DNA of 64,000 nt from Oscillospiraceae bacterium. Lineage in GTDB: Bacteria; Bacillota; Clostridia; Oscillospirales; Acutalibacteraceae. Below the pieces are notes generated by a model. It saw only the letters and a list, made by a program, of their open reading frames with translations, was not told the DNA's origin and did not search any database. The number at the start of each line of letters is the position of its first letter. Position 1 is the stretch's first letter. Shown here in pieces: positions 28,078-36,472 of this stretch. The position numbers were made by a program, and so were the translations under genes. The DNA is taken from assembly GCA_022508805.1 (NCBI GenBank), contig JAFLUM010000003.1, forward strand, positions 62,001 through 126,000, written 5' to 3'.

Positions 28078-28189
28078 TTGCCAAAGACAGCAGGTGCTCA
28101 GCGTAAAGTTTTTACTGCCTGCCGAGGATTAAGCATTCATTTATGAAATGTTTATGTGCCTTTTCTGTCTTTGCAGAAAGGGCATTTTT
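28078..28189 (+). promoter_or_regulatory. Ribosomal protein L10 leader
   Basis: The leader shows the family's landmarks: CCAAAGACAGCAGGTGCTC, CTGCCTGCCGAGGATTAA and a distal CTGTCTTTG able to pair with CAAAGACAG. It ends in a terminator-like hairpin (GCCTTTTCTG with CAGAAAGGGC, then ATTTTT). This matches the known L10(L12)4-responsive leader that regulates rplJ-rplL. Confidence 0.85.
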
Positions 28190-28230
28190 CTCATCGCAAG
28201 CGAAAAATATTTTATGGGAGGTGAATTCGT

Positions 28231-28749
28231 TTGCCGAGTGAGAAAGTTTTAGACTTAAAGAAACAGCAGGTCGCGGCTCTCAAAACAAGACTTGATGAGT
28301 CCATCGCAGGTGTTGTTGTTGATTACAAGGGCATCAGTGTTGAAGATGACACAAAGCTTCGTAAAGAGCTTCGTGAAGCAGGTGTTGAATACACCGTTGT
28401 CAAAAATACCATCTTAAAGCGTGCTATCGACGGTACTGCACTTGAGGGTATGGGCAGCGTTCTTGAGGGTACGACAGCTATCGCAACCAGCACCGACGAT
28501 TACGTCGCGGCTGCAAGAATACTCCAGAAGTATGCTGACAATAGCAAGACCTTTTCGCTTAAATCCGGTTACCTTGATGATGAGGTGATCAGCCTTGAAA
28601 AGCTCCAGAGCCTTGCAAAGCTTCCTTCAAGAGAAATCTTGCTTGCTACTGTTCTCAGCGCGTTCAACGCGCCTATCGCCGCCTTTGCCCGTGCAGTACA
28701 GGCTATCATTGATAAGGATGGCGAGGAAGCAGCTCCCGCTGCAGAATAA
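28231..28749 (+). CDS. rplJ: Ribosomal protein uL10
   Basis: A 172-residue stalk base protein. The N-terminal domain has VVDYKGISVEDDTKLRKELR and VVKNTILKRAI; the C-terminal helix that binds L7/L12 dimers includes EILLATVLSAFNAPIAAFAR. The start is a TTG at 28231 behind GGGAGGTG. It lies directly behind the L10 leader. Confidence 0.97.
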   Translation: MPSEKVLDLKKQQVAALKTRLDESIAGVVVDYKGISVEDDTKLRKELREAGVEYTVVKNTILKRAIDGTALEGMGSVLEGTTAIATSTDDYVAAARILQKYADNSKTFSLKSGYLDDEVISLEKLQSLAKLPSREILLATVLSAFNAPIAAFARAVQAIIDKDGEEAAPAAE

Positions 28750-28791
28750 TTTTTAAATTTAACTATTATCAAAATATTGGAGGTAAATATC

Positions 28792-29169
28792 ATGGCATCA
28801 GAGAAAATTACAGCTATGATCGAAGAGCTTAAGGCTCTTACAGTACTTGAGCTTTCAGAGCTCGTTAAAGCAGTTGAAGATGAATTCGGTGTATCTGCGG
28901 CAGCAGCCGTAGCAGTAGCAGCTCCCGCAGCAGGCGCAGCGGAAGCAGCAGCTGAGAAGACAGAGTTTGACGTTGAGCTTACAGAAATCGGTTCTGAGAA
29001 GATCAAGGTTATTAAGGCAGTTCGTGAAATCACAGGTCTCGGTCTTGCTGAGGCTAAGGCTCTCGTTGACGGCGCTCCCAAGGTACTTAAAGAGGCCGCT
29101 TCCAAAGAGGATGCTGAGGCTGCTAAGGCTAAGCTTGAAGAAGTCGGCGCTAAGGTTACTCTTAAGTAA
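28792..29169 (+). CDS. rplL: Ribosomal protein bL12 (L7/L12)
   Basis: A 125-residue stalk protein. The N-terminal dimerisation domain (about 1-35), an Ala-rich hinge ([16 protein letters not shown]) and the C-terminal factor-binding domain ([20 protein letters not shown]) are all present. ATG 28792 follows TTGGAGGTAAATAT; an upstream in-frame start is not needed. It is followed by a strong terminator, and rpoB is not next. Confidence 0.98.
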   Translation: MASEKITAMIEELKALTVLELSELVKAVEDEFGVSAAAAVAVAAPAAGAAEAAAEKTEFDVELTEIGSEKIKVIKAVREITGLGLAEAKALVDGAPKVLKEAASKEDAEAAKAKLEEVGAKVTLK

Positions 29170-29188
29170 TTATAGTTTAATTGCTGTA

Positions 29189-29222
29189 AGTCCTGTTTCT
29201 TATTGAAGCAGGACTTTTTTTA
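29189..29222 (+). terminator. Terminator after rplL
   Basis: AGTCCTG..TTC pairs with GAA..CAGGACT and is followed by seven or more T. It ends the ribosomal-protein operon. Confidence 0.85.
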
Positions 29223-29284
29223 TCTTTTTTGTATTTTTTACAAACACAGCACAGGTTTTTTGCAGACGTTTTTTTCTAAAAGTG

Positions 29285-29313
29285 TTGATAAATATAAAAA
29301 ATTATGATATAAT
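29285..29313 (+). promoter_or_regulatory. Strong promoter of the 35-residue peptide gene
   Basis: TTGATA (29285-29290) and a perfect TATAAT (29308-29313) with a 17-base spacer, in a very AT-rich stretch, 30 bases before the ORF. Confidence 0.8.
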
Positions 29314-29342
29314 TTATACATAAAAGTTAAGGGGGTGTAGTA

Positions 29343-29450
29343 ATGGATTTTTCAGCAATCATAGAGACAATCATGGGTCTTTTTGAAGGCGTTGATTTTG
29401 AGGCTATCATGACTACTGTTGTCGAGTTCCTTAGCGGTCTTTTTGCGTAA
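29343..29450 (+). CDS. Small acidic amphipathic peptide with internal duplication
   Basis: A 35-residue ORF behind AAGGGGGTGTAGTA, with its own promoter and terminator. It starts MDFSAIIETIMGLFEG, and the second half starts VDFEAIMTT and ends EFLSGLFA. The halves look like a tandem duplication (6 of 15 aligned positions identical). It has six acidic and no basic residues, and the spacing of hydrophobic residues suggests amphipathic helices. There is no signal peptide and no Cys. I do not recognise the family. A membrane-active or self-assembling peptide is possible; that is inference. Confidence 0.65.
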   Translation: MDFSAIIETIMGLFEGVDFEAIMTTVVEFLSGLFA

Positions 29451-29465
29451 TTATTACATATGGGC

Positions 29466-29497
29466 AAAAGGGTGTATTTGCACCCTTTTGTTTTTTT
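29466..29497 (+). terminator. Terminator after the 35-residue peptide gene
   Basis: AAAAGGGTG-TATTTG-CACCCTTTT followed by GTTTTTTT, 15 bases after the stop codon. Confidence 0.85.
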
Positions 29498-29519
29498 AAT
29501 GTTTTCGGCGGTGTGTTTA

Positions 29520-30209
29520 ATGAAATATTTTTCTGTCTTACTGTTAATTTTGTTTATTTTCTCTGTTTTTTCCGCATGTAAAAAACAGGGGGAAATTTAT
29601 GTGGATCCTGAAACTGATTTAACTTCGAGTATCAACGAAACCGAGGATTCTTTAACAGCTTTTGATACAGAGAGCTTTTGGTCAGAATCCTCTGAAACCA
29701 ATACAGAAAATGCTATCGGTCATACAGCAGCTCATACTGAGACGCAGACAGAGACTACTTCAAATAAGATAGATGAAACCACCACTTTACCGAAAAACAA
29801 TAATTCTCAATTTGGAGATTTAGGGGATTTAGAGGACAGTGAAGTGGTCACGTACTATTGCGATGATGTAAATAATAGGTATATAGTCGCTGTTGCGGAA
29901 AAATACGGTGTTGAAAAATCAACACTGATTGCTATGATAAGAACTAAAGCGAAAAATCCTGGTGCCACTGTACTTCAATTTTCGGGTAAAACCGATAATA
30001 ATGGAAATATGTTAATGACCGGTGATGAGTTAAAAGCGGTATATGAAGTGTCTGACACTGACGGTTCAATAAAAAAGGCTACGGGTAAATTAACCGGTAA
30101 CGACGGATATAATTATATTGAAAGCGTAGGGGTCTTTCAATTAACTAAAGAGTTTATTGTTCCGTCACTTGATGAAATGAAGCGTGAAAGACCGTACAAT
30201 GGACAATAA
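29520..30209 (+). CDS. Putative lipoprotein of unknown function
   Basis: A 229-residue exported protein. It has an N-terminal lipoprotein signal (MKYFSVLLLILFIF, then the lipobox SVFSAC with Cys near residue 18), a Ser/Thr/Glu-rich linker (about 30-95), and a small C-terminal domain (about 105-229) with EKYGVEKSTLIAMIRTKAKN. The start at ATG 29520 gives the cleanest signal peptide; the frame is open upstream only across the preceding terminator. I do not recognise the C-terminal domain. The region is AT-rich relative to the flanking operons. A terminator follows. Confidence 0.65.
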   Translation: MKYFSVLLLILFIFSVFSACKKQGEIYVDPETDLTSSINETEDSLTAFDTESFWSESSETNTENAIGHTAAHTETQTETTSNKIDETTTLPKNNNSQFGDLGDLEDSEVVTYYCDDVNNRYIVAVAEKYGVEKSTLIAMIRTKAKNPGATVLQFSGKTDNNGNMLMTGDELKAVYEVSDTDGSIKKATGKLTGNDGYNYIESVGVFQLTKEFIVPSLDEMKRERPYNGQ

Positions 30210-30230
30210 TCATATTACTATATACATTTT

Positions 30231-30266
30231 AGAGCAGAAGTAATATTTTCTGCTCTTTTCTTTTTA
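30231..30266 (+). terminator. Terminator after the lipoprotein gene
   Basis: AGAGCAGAA pairs with TTCTGCTCT and is followed by TTTCTTTTT. Confidence 0.8.
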
Positions 30267-30269
30267 TTG

Positions 30270-30298
30270 TTGAAACCGTATTTGTTCTATGCTAAAAT
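30270..30298 (+). promoter_or_regulatory. Promoter of the C_GCAxxG_C_C gene
   Basis: TTGAAA (30270-30275) and TAAAAT (30293-30298) with a 17-base spacer. Confidence 0.7.
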
Positions 30299-30331
30299 TA
30301 TCCCATAGTATATTAAATTGGGGAGATCAGA

Positions 30332-30772
30332 TTGTCAAAATATTCCGAAAAAGCTGTTCAGCTTTTTTTTGACGGTAACACCTGTTCGCAGGCGGTGTTC
30401 GCTGCGTTTGCGCCTGATTTGGGACTCAGCGAGGAAACCGCTTTGCGTATTTCTTTGGGACTCGGCGGAGGAGTAGGCAGAATGAGAGAGATCTGCGGAA
30501 CCATTAGTGCTGCCGCAATGCTTGTGGGGCTTCGTTATCCGGACATATCCAAAGCAGATGCTTATGAAAAAGTCCGTCTTATCTCAGAAGAATTCAGAAA
30601 AACCAATCCGTCAATAGTTTGCAGGGAGTTGTTGGGGCTTACTAAAGCAGAAGAATCTGCTGTTCCTGAAGAGAGAACGCCTGAGTATTATAAAAAACGT
30701 CCTTGCATAAAAATAATTGGGGACTCGGCGCTGGCCGTTGAAAAAATACTTTTTGGTTTGGAGGATGAATAA
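30332..30772 (+). CDS. C_GCAxxG_C_C family protein
   Basis: A 146-residue protein of the small redox-type C_GCAxxG_C_C family. Conserved Cys are in GNTCSQAVFAAF near residue 18, MREICGTISAAAMLVG near 54, SIVCRELLG near 98 and KRPCIKIIGDSA near 124. The family is thought to bind a metal or cluster or act in redox chemistry; the precise role is unknown. It starts with a TTG behind GGGGAGATCAGA. The following glycoside hydrolase gene begins 1 base after its stop, using the end of this gene as ribosome site, so the two are translationally coupled. Confidence 0.85.
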   Translation: MSKYSEKAVQLFFDGNTCSQAVFAAFAPDLGLSEETALRISLGLGGGVGRMREICGTISAAAMLVGLRYPDISKADAYEKVRLISEEFRKTNPSIVCRELLGLTKAEESAVPEERTPEYYKKRPCIKIIGDSALAVEKILFGLEDE

Positions 30773-30773
30773 C

Positions 30774-33464
30774 TTGTCACAGGCATACGCTTTTATTGAA
30801 GAGGATTTAGTAATAATCGGCAATGATTTTATCGAAAGACGTTTTTCAACGAAAAATAATAAGCTTTCTACCTCCGAAATCATAAACAAACGTATTGCAG
30901 AGGGCAAATCCCTAAAATTTAAAGCCTTTTCGGCAGAGTTTTTTATAGGCTTCAAAGTGAAAAAAACTTTTGGGTATTCAACCGAGTTTGTTTCGTCCAA
31001 TGATCTGACCTTAGATAACATAAATATCTTTAAGCACCGTGTGGAGTTTTTGTTTAAGCCGTATACCTATAACGGAGCTAAAATCACGTTTGTTATGAGT
31101 GTCGAGATCGAGGATGACCGCCATTATATGCACAAATATATTGAGCTGATGGTGGATCCCAAAGAACAGCACCTGATCACCGTTGATTATATTGACTGTG
31201 AGCATATCTGCTTTGACTCGCCCGAACAGCAGTGGACCATAGGTGACATTGATAAGGCATATTTAAGTAAGTATCACAGTGCATTGGGTCAGCCCTTTTA
31301 TCTTAACGGAATGTTTTTCGGCTCGGAATTCCCGCTGGCGGAAAATAAAATAAGCGACGGTGTTGCACACATCCGTTATTTCAGCGGCAAGCGCTTTGAT
31401 GCCCTTAGGCTTCGCTGCGGACACACCTTTAAAACGTGGAAAACCGTTGCAGGAGCGGCAAGGGGATTGGAATTATCATCTGTCCGCGAGGATTTTCTGT
31501 CATATATCAGGCAAATTTCCCGCGAAGCTAAACCGCGTTTCCAGTATAATTCGTGGTATGACCATATGCTTGACATATCCGATGAAAACATAACAAAATC
31601 CTTTACAGAGATCGAGCAAAACCTTTCAAAAACGCTGGTTCCGCCCCTTGATTCATACGTTGTGGACGACGGCTTTGTGGATTATAAGAGTGATTTTTGG
31701 AGCTTTAACTCCAAATTCCCCAATGAGCTTTATCCTGCGTCAACACTTGCTAAAAAATTCTCCTCTCATTTCGGTCTGTGGCTCGGTCCACGCGGCGGAT
31801 ATAACAGAGAAACACCGTTTTTTGCGGTTAGAATGGAAAAAGCGGGTAAGGGCGGCTACAACAGACGCTCCAATGATGTTTGTGTGTCGTCACCTGCATA
31901 TATAAAGAATGTCACGGATTATTTCCTTGACAGTATGAAAAAATTCCATATAAATTATTGGAAGCTGGACGGATTTCTTTTGTCAGCCTGCCCCAACAAA
32001 CACCACGGTCATATGTGCGGCGGCTTTAACGATATGTACCAATATACCGAAACGTGGGAAAATTGGATAGATGTTTTCAGAAAAATCCGTCTTGCCCGTG
32101 AGAGTGTAGGAAAAGATTTGTGGATAAATCAAACCAGCTATTGTAACGCCAGTCCTTGGTTTTTGCAATGGGCTGACAGTCTGTGGATTCAGAACAGTAA
32201 CGACATCGGAATGCTTGAAAAAACCGATAAGGGCGAGCCGCTGAGCGAACGCGATGTGGATAAACTGCTGTCATACCGTGACGGTCGTTATTACGATTTC
32301 AGTGTAAAGCGTGAGTATCAGTTCCCGTTCGAGTATATCTACAATCACGATCCGATTTACGGCAACACTGCAAAAATCTCTATGAGCGACGTGGAATTCC
32401 GCAAATATATGCTTATGATGGCGACACGCGGCAATGCTTTTTGGGAGCTTTATTATTCATACAATATGTTTAATAAGGCAAAATGGCGGATAAATTCGGA
32501 TGCTCTCAGATTTGTCCGTAATAATTTCCACATTCTCAAAACAGCCCGTTTTATAGGCTCTGCACCGTCAACAGGTGGCGTTTACGGCTATTCGTCTTGG
32601 ACTGATAACGGGGGAATAGTGTCTCTTCGCAATCCCTCAAATCGCGAACAGAAATATGTTTTGACGCTTGATAAATCGGTGGGGACACCCGAAAAAGCGG
32701 AAAATATGAAACGAACACTTGTCTTGCCGTATATCCACCGATTCGAAGATGCGGTTTATTCCTACGGCGACAAAATAACCGTAACCCTGCCCCCGTGCGA
32801 AGCGGTGATTATGAAATTTTCGTCAGTCTCTGAAAAGCTCCCCACGCTTATCTACGGTAGATTTGAGTCTGAGAGTGAGTTACTTTTATTCTTTGACGAC
32901 AGAATTTATGTGAATGAAAGCGCTGTGTCGTCCGACTCTCAGATACAGAATATTGACCTTTTGGAGGATTACAGCACGTTGAAAATCACCTTTGAAAACA
33001 GTGTGACAAGCGCATTTGTATCTTTGACCCTGCAAAATGAATTCGGCGAGCATTTTGACGCCGAGTTCAGCGGAAAATATTATCCCGATTTTGTTTGCGA
33101 TGACTGTATGATCCCCACCGGCAGAGATTTTACCGTCGCTTTTACCGTTGATGCAGTCAGTGAAGGTATGCTTATTAGTTGCGGCGACATTCTTAATGTC
33201 AGCAGTCACGAAGAATATGGAACCATACGCTTAGGCGATACGGTCAGTAGGGGAGATATAAAGCTCAAAAACGGCAACAGAATAACAGTCGTGTGCGAGC
33301 CTAACGGACTTGCAAAGCTTTATGTTGACGGCGTTCTTTCCTGCTCGTCATATATGAAAGACTATGCGGCAGAGCTTGAAAACCGCCAAATCACGCCGTC
33401 GGATAATGTCTCGGGTTTGAAAGTGCTTTCAAAAGCGTTATCATACAATGAAATAAACATTTAA
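30774..33464 (+). CDS. Clan GH-D (GH36-like) alpha-galactosidase-like enzyme with C-terminal LamG-like domain
   Basis: A protein of about 896 residues. An N-terminal beta-rich domain precedes a TIM barrel with SYVVDDGFVDY near residue 295, FGLWLGPRGGYN near 333 and YWKLDGFLLS near 395, whose Asp (about 399) fits the nucleophile of the GH27/GH36/GH31 group. IQNSNDIG near 473 offers a candidate acid/base Asp. A beta-sandwich follows, and the C-terminus (about 780-896) has a LamG-like pattern with VVCEPNGLAKLYVDGVLSC. No signal peptide is seen, so it is probably cytosolic. It starts at TTG behind GGAGG. It precedes a GH31 gene, suggesting joint breakdown of an imported oligosaccharide. The exact specificity is uncertain. 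Confidence 0.75.
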   Translation: MSQAYAFIEEDLVIIGNDFIERRFSTKNNKLSTSEIINKRIAEGKSLKFKAFSAEFFIGFKVKKTFGYSTEFVSSNDLTLDNINIFKHRVEFLFKPYTYNGAKITFVMSVEIEDDRHYMHKYIELMVDPKEQHLITVDYIDCEHICFDSPEQQWTIGDIDKAYLSKYHSALGQPFYLNGMFFGSEFPLAENKISDGVAHIRYFSGKRFDALRLRCGHTFKTWKTVAGAARGLELSSVREDFLSYIRQISREAKPRFQYNSWYDHMLDISDENITKSFTEIEQNLSKTLVPPLDSYVVDDGFVDYKSDFWSFNSKFPNELYPASTLAKKFSSHFGLWLGPRGGYNRETPFFAVRMEKAGKGGYNRRSNDVCVSSPAYIKNVTDYFLDSMKKFHINYWKLDGFLLSACPNKHHGHMCGGFNDMYQYTETWENWIDVFRKIRLARESVGKDLWINQTSYCNASPWFLQWADSLWIQNSNDIGMLEKTDKGEPLSERDVDKLLSYRDGRYYDFSVKREYQFPFEYIYNHDPIYGNTAKISMSDVEFRKYMLMMATRGNAFWELYYSYNMFNKAKWRINSDALRFVRNNFHILKTARFIGSAPSTGGVYGYSSWTDNGGIVSLRNPSNREQKYVLTLDKSVGTPEKAENMKRTLVLPYIHRFEDAVYSYGDKITVTLPPCEAVIMKFSSVSEKLPTLIYGRFESESELLLFFDDRIYVNESAVSSDSQIQNIDLLEDYSTLKITFENSVTSAFVSLTLQNEFGEHFDAEFSGKYYPDFVCDDCMIPTGRDFTVAFTVDAVSEGMLISCGDILNVSSHEEYGTIRLGDTVSRGDIKLKNGNRITVVCEPNGLAKLYVDGVLSCSSYMKDYAAELENRQITPSDNVSGLKVLSKALSYNEINI

Positions 33465-33488
33465 GCGGAAAAAATGGGGGATTGTGAA

Positions 33489-35861
33489 ATGGAGCTTAAT
33501 AAGCAACTGCTTGCAAAAACAAGCGGCAAGGCAAATGAGGAAAATATCATTTTATGCGGTAATACCCGTGTAACGGTATTAACTGAGCGAATGATAAGAA
33601 TTGAGTATGCGCCCTCCGGGGATTTTGCCGATTTGCCGTCACAAACCGTGTGGTACAGGAACTTCGGAAAAGTGGAATTTAAGTTTGATACTGCAGTGGA
33701 CATATTGACCGTTAAGTCCGCGGCGGCAGAGTTTTGCGTTAATGTTCACAGCGGAAAATTTAAATATGCAGTCCTTGACGGAAAAAAGCTTACCTACTCA
33801 AAAGAAAACAATCTTAAAGGCACTACCCGCACTCTTGATATGACGTTCGGACCCAAGGAGCTTAATGACGGCATTGTTTCCACCGACGGCGTTTCTGTCT
33901 ATGACGACAGCAAAACCCTTCTTCTGGACAGCGACGGAATGCTTATTTCCCGTGCGGGCGGAACGACTGATACATACGTTTTTGTTTACGGCAATGATTA
34001 TGTCGGCTGTATCAATGAGTTTTACAAGATAACGGGAAATCCCCCGCTTATCCCGCGTTATGTGCTCGGCAACTGGTGGAGCCGCTACAGGGCATACACG
34101 CAAAAGGAATATGAGGAGCTTATGGAAGAATTTTTCCGCCGTGATATTCCTCTCACCATCGCTACAGTCGATATGGATTGGCATTGGGTTGATATTAAGG
34201 GAAAATTCAATAAATCATACAAAAAAAGCGTATTTCTCAAGGACGGCTGGACGGGTTACAGCTGGAATACCGATCTTTTCCCCGATTACAAGGGCTTTTT
34301 GAACAAGCTTCACGATATGGGATTGAAAGTTACGCTTAATCTCCATCCCGCCGACGGTGTTCGCGCTTTCGAGGACATGTACGGCGAAATGGCCGAGGCA
34401 ATGGGAATTGATAAGGAAACGGAAAAAACCGTTGAATTCGACCTGACCGATGAAAAATTCATCAATGCGTATTTCGATATTTTGCATCATCCGTATGAAC
34501 AGCAGGGCGTTGATTTTTGGTGGATAGACTGGCAGCAGGGGACGACCAGCAAAAAAGCAGGACTTGACCCGCTGTGGCTTCTCAATCACTATCATTATCT
34601 TGACACCGACCGTGCAGGACGCCGCCCGCTTATTCTTTCACGCTATGCAGGTATCGGTTCGCACCGTTATCCTTTGGGATTCTCAGGCGACACGGCAATA
34701 AACTGGAAAGTTATTGATTTTCAACCGTATTTTACCGCCAACGCTGCAAATTGCGGATACACCTGGTGGAGCCACGACATCGGCGGACACCAAATGGGCG
34801 AGCACGATGACGAGCTTTACATACGCTGGCTTCAGTTGGGCGTTTTCTCACCCATAATGCGCCTGCACTCCACAAATTGGGATATTCTCGGTAAAGAGCC
34901 GTGGAATTTCAGTTGGGAGGCAGAAACACTCGCAACCGAATATTTGCGCCTTCGCCATAAGTTGATACCGTATATTTATGCGATGAATTACCGTTCTTAC
35001 AGCGCAGGCAGAGCCCTTTGCGAACCGATTTATTATGCTTATCCCGAAAAAACGGAGAGCTTTGAGCATAAAAATGAGTTTTTCTTCGGTTCAGAGCTGC
35101 TCGTATGTCCCGTAACCTCAAAAATGGATAAAAAAACTAAAACCGCATCCGTAAAAATGTGGCTGCCTGAGGGGCGCTGGACTAATATTTTCGACGGAAA
35201 GATTTATAAAGGCGGTCAAACGGTGACCGTAAACAGCCCTATAAACACCATTCCCGTTTTGGCATGTGAGGGCGCTATAATTCCCCTTTCCGAGGATGAG
35301 GGGAATAGCTGGCAGTGCCCCGAACAACTTAAAATTCTCGTCTACCGCGGCAATAATACCCTCGATTTTTATGAGGATGACGGTGAGAGTGAGAATTACA
35401 AGAACGGCGAATATTCCGTATCACAAATGACGGTAAGCGAAAAAGACGGTACGCTTGAATTTACAGTCAAGGGCGGAAAGGCACTTGATTGCATACCAAA
35501 GAACCGCAAATATAATGTCGTTTTTAAGGATGTTGAAAGCTTTGACTCGGTGACCGTCACCGTTAACGGTTGGGAGTGCTCCTCTGCAGTGGGCAAAAAC
35601 TCCGTAACGCTTGATTCCGTCAGCGTCGAGGACGAGATATCAATCGTGCTGACAGGCGTTACCGTGCGCAAAAATAAGCCTGTAAACGAGCGCGTGCTTG
35701 ATTGCATAATTCACCTTAACGGCTCAAATATCAAGAAAAATCTGCTGTATTCAAAGCTGTCAAGCTGTAAGACAAAAGATGATTATATTTCGGCTCTCCG
35801 TCGCATACGCGGCAATTCCATCAGAAAATGCCTTGACGAAGCCGTCTTGGCAATGGAATAA
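33489..35861 (+). CDS. GH31 family alpha-glucosidase-like glycoside hydrolase
   Basis: A 790-residue enzyme with the GH31 order: N-terminal beta-sandwich (about 1-185), a TIM barrel from about 190 (GNWWSRYRAYTQKEYEELM, then TVDMDWHWVD), and C-terminal beta domains. The catalytic nucleophile fits the Asp in FWWIDWQQG (about 347) and the acid/base the Asp in GFSGDTAINWK (about 401). There is no signal peptide. The WIDW form of the nucleophile motif occurs in a GH31 subgroup that differs from classical alpha-glucosidases, so the linkage is not certain. I chose ATG 33489, 8 bases behind GGGGG. It follows the clan-D enzyme by 24 bases. Confidence 0.88.
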   Translation: MELNKQLLAKTSGKANEENIILCGNTRVTVLTERMIRIEYAPSGDFADLPSQTVWYRNFGKVEFKFDTAVDILTVKSAAAEFCVNVHSGKFKYAVLDGKKLTYSKENNLKGTTRTLDMTFGPKELNDGIVSTDGVSVYDDSKTLLLDSDGMLISRAGGTTDTYVFVYGNDYVGCINEFYKITGNPPLIPRYVLGNWWSRYRAYTQKEYEELMEEFFRRDIPLTIATVDMDWHWVDIKGKFNKSYKKSVFLKDGWTGYSWNTDLFPDYKGFLNKLHDMGLKVTLNLHPADGVRAFEDMYGEMAEAMGIDKETEKTVEFDLTDEKFINAYFDILHHPYEQQGVDFWWIDWQQGTTSKKAGLDPLWLLNHYHYLDTDRAGRRPLILSRYAGIGSHRYPLGFSGDTAINWKVIDFQPYFTANAANCGYTWWSHDIGGHQMGEHDDELYIRWLQLGVFSPIMRLHSTNWDILGKEPWNFSWEAETLATEYLRLRHKLIPYIYAMNYRSYSAGRALCEPIYYAYPEKTESFEHKNEFFFGSELLVCPVTSKMDKKTKTASVKMWLPEGRWTNIFDGKIYKGGQTVTVNSPINTIPVLACEGAIIPLSEDEGNSWQCPEQLKILVYRGNNTLDFYEDDGESENYKNGEYSVSQMTVSEKDGTLEFTVKGGKALDCIPKNRKYNVVFKDVESFDSVTVTVNGWECSSAVGKNSVTLDSVSVEDEISIVLTGVTVRKNKPVNERVLDCIIHLNGSNIKKNLLYSKLSSCKTKDDYISALRRIRGNSIRKCLDEAVLAME

Positions 35862-35877
35862 AATTGATATCTTTTCC

Positions 35878-35904
35878 GCTCCCTCTTTGAGGGAGCTTTT
35901 TTTT
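35878..35904 (+). terminator. Terminator after the GH31 gene
   Basis: GCTCCCTC-TTT-GAGGGAGC followed by eight T. Confidence 0.9.
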
Positions 35905-35970
35905 ATTTTCACCTTTGATTTTGCATAAAATTTACCTATTCGGACAAGATAAAATCGGAGGTGAAAAACA

Positions 35971-36144
35971 GTGACTACAAAAGAACTGTTATACGTTGAA
36001 GATGCTCTCGGACATGAGAAGTATTTTCAGACAAAATGCAATGATACTATAAATCAAATTCAGGATGCAGAGCTTAAAACCTGCGTTCAGCAGATGGCGC
36101 AGAAGCATCAGCAAATATTCCAAAGCTTTTACGGCTTGCTGTGA
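35971..36144 (+). CDS. Small helical protein, CotF-partner-like
   Basis: A 57-residue protein from a GTG start behind CGGAGGTGAAAAACA. It starts MTTKELLYVEDALGHEKYF and ends IFQSFYGLL, with an apparently fully helical pattern. It lies 16 bases before a CotF-like gene and resembles the short ferritin-like or coat-associated proteins found beside CotF-type genes in Clostridia. The family call is tentative, but the gene itself is well supported by its ribosome site and neighbour. Confidence 0.7.
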   Translation: MTTKELLYVEDALGHEKYFQTKCNDTINQIQDAELKTCVQQMAQKHQQIFQSFYGLL

Positions 36145-36160
36145 GAAAGGAGAAAGTGTA

Positions 36161-36409
36161 ATGGACGATAAAAACTTAATGGAAAATATCCTTTTGCTTG
36201 AAAAAGGCGTTTGCGACCTCTATATGCACGGAACGATCGAATCCTCATCGTGTAACGTTCATCAGGCGTTTTCAACGGCGCTGAACGACTCGCTTACAAT
36301 GCAGGATACTCTTTACGCAAAAATGGCGGCTAAAGGCTGGTATCCCACCGAGCAGGCAGAACAGACCAAGGTCAATTCGGTTAAACAGAAATTCTCAGGC
36401 TGCTGCTGA
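36161..36409 (+). CDS. CotF-like spore coat protein
   Basis: An 82-residue helical protein similar to the coat F domain. It starts MDDKNLMENILLLEKGVCDL, then shows YMHGTIESSSCNVHQAFSTA and YAKMAAKGWYPTEQA, the end pattern M...GWY typical of CotF-type proteins, and finishes with two Cys. It starts behind AGAAAGGAG. CotF-like proteins are spore coat components, so this supports a spore-forming host. A terminator shared with the convergent minus-strand gene follows. Confidence 0.8.
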   Translation: MDDKNLMENILLLEKGVCDLYMHGTIESSSCNVHQAFSTALNDSLTMQDTLYAKMAAKGWYPTEQAEQTKVNSVKQKFSGCC

Positions 36410-36426
36410 AATAAAATATATTGAAA

Positions 36427-36471
36427 CAAAAACAGCGATGGAAGTTTAGTGTTTTCATCGCTGTTTTTTGT
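36427..36471. terminator. Bidirectional terminator between coat and HEYGH genes
   Basis: ACAAAAACAGCGATG pairs with CATCGCTGTTTTTTGT around a 16-base loop. T-runs exist in both directions between convergent genes. Confidence 0.8.
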
Positions 36472-36472
36472 T

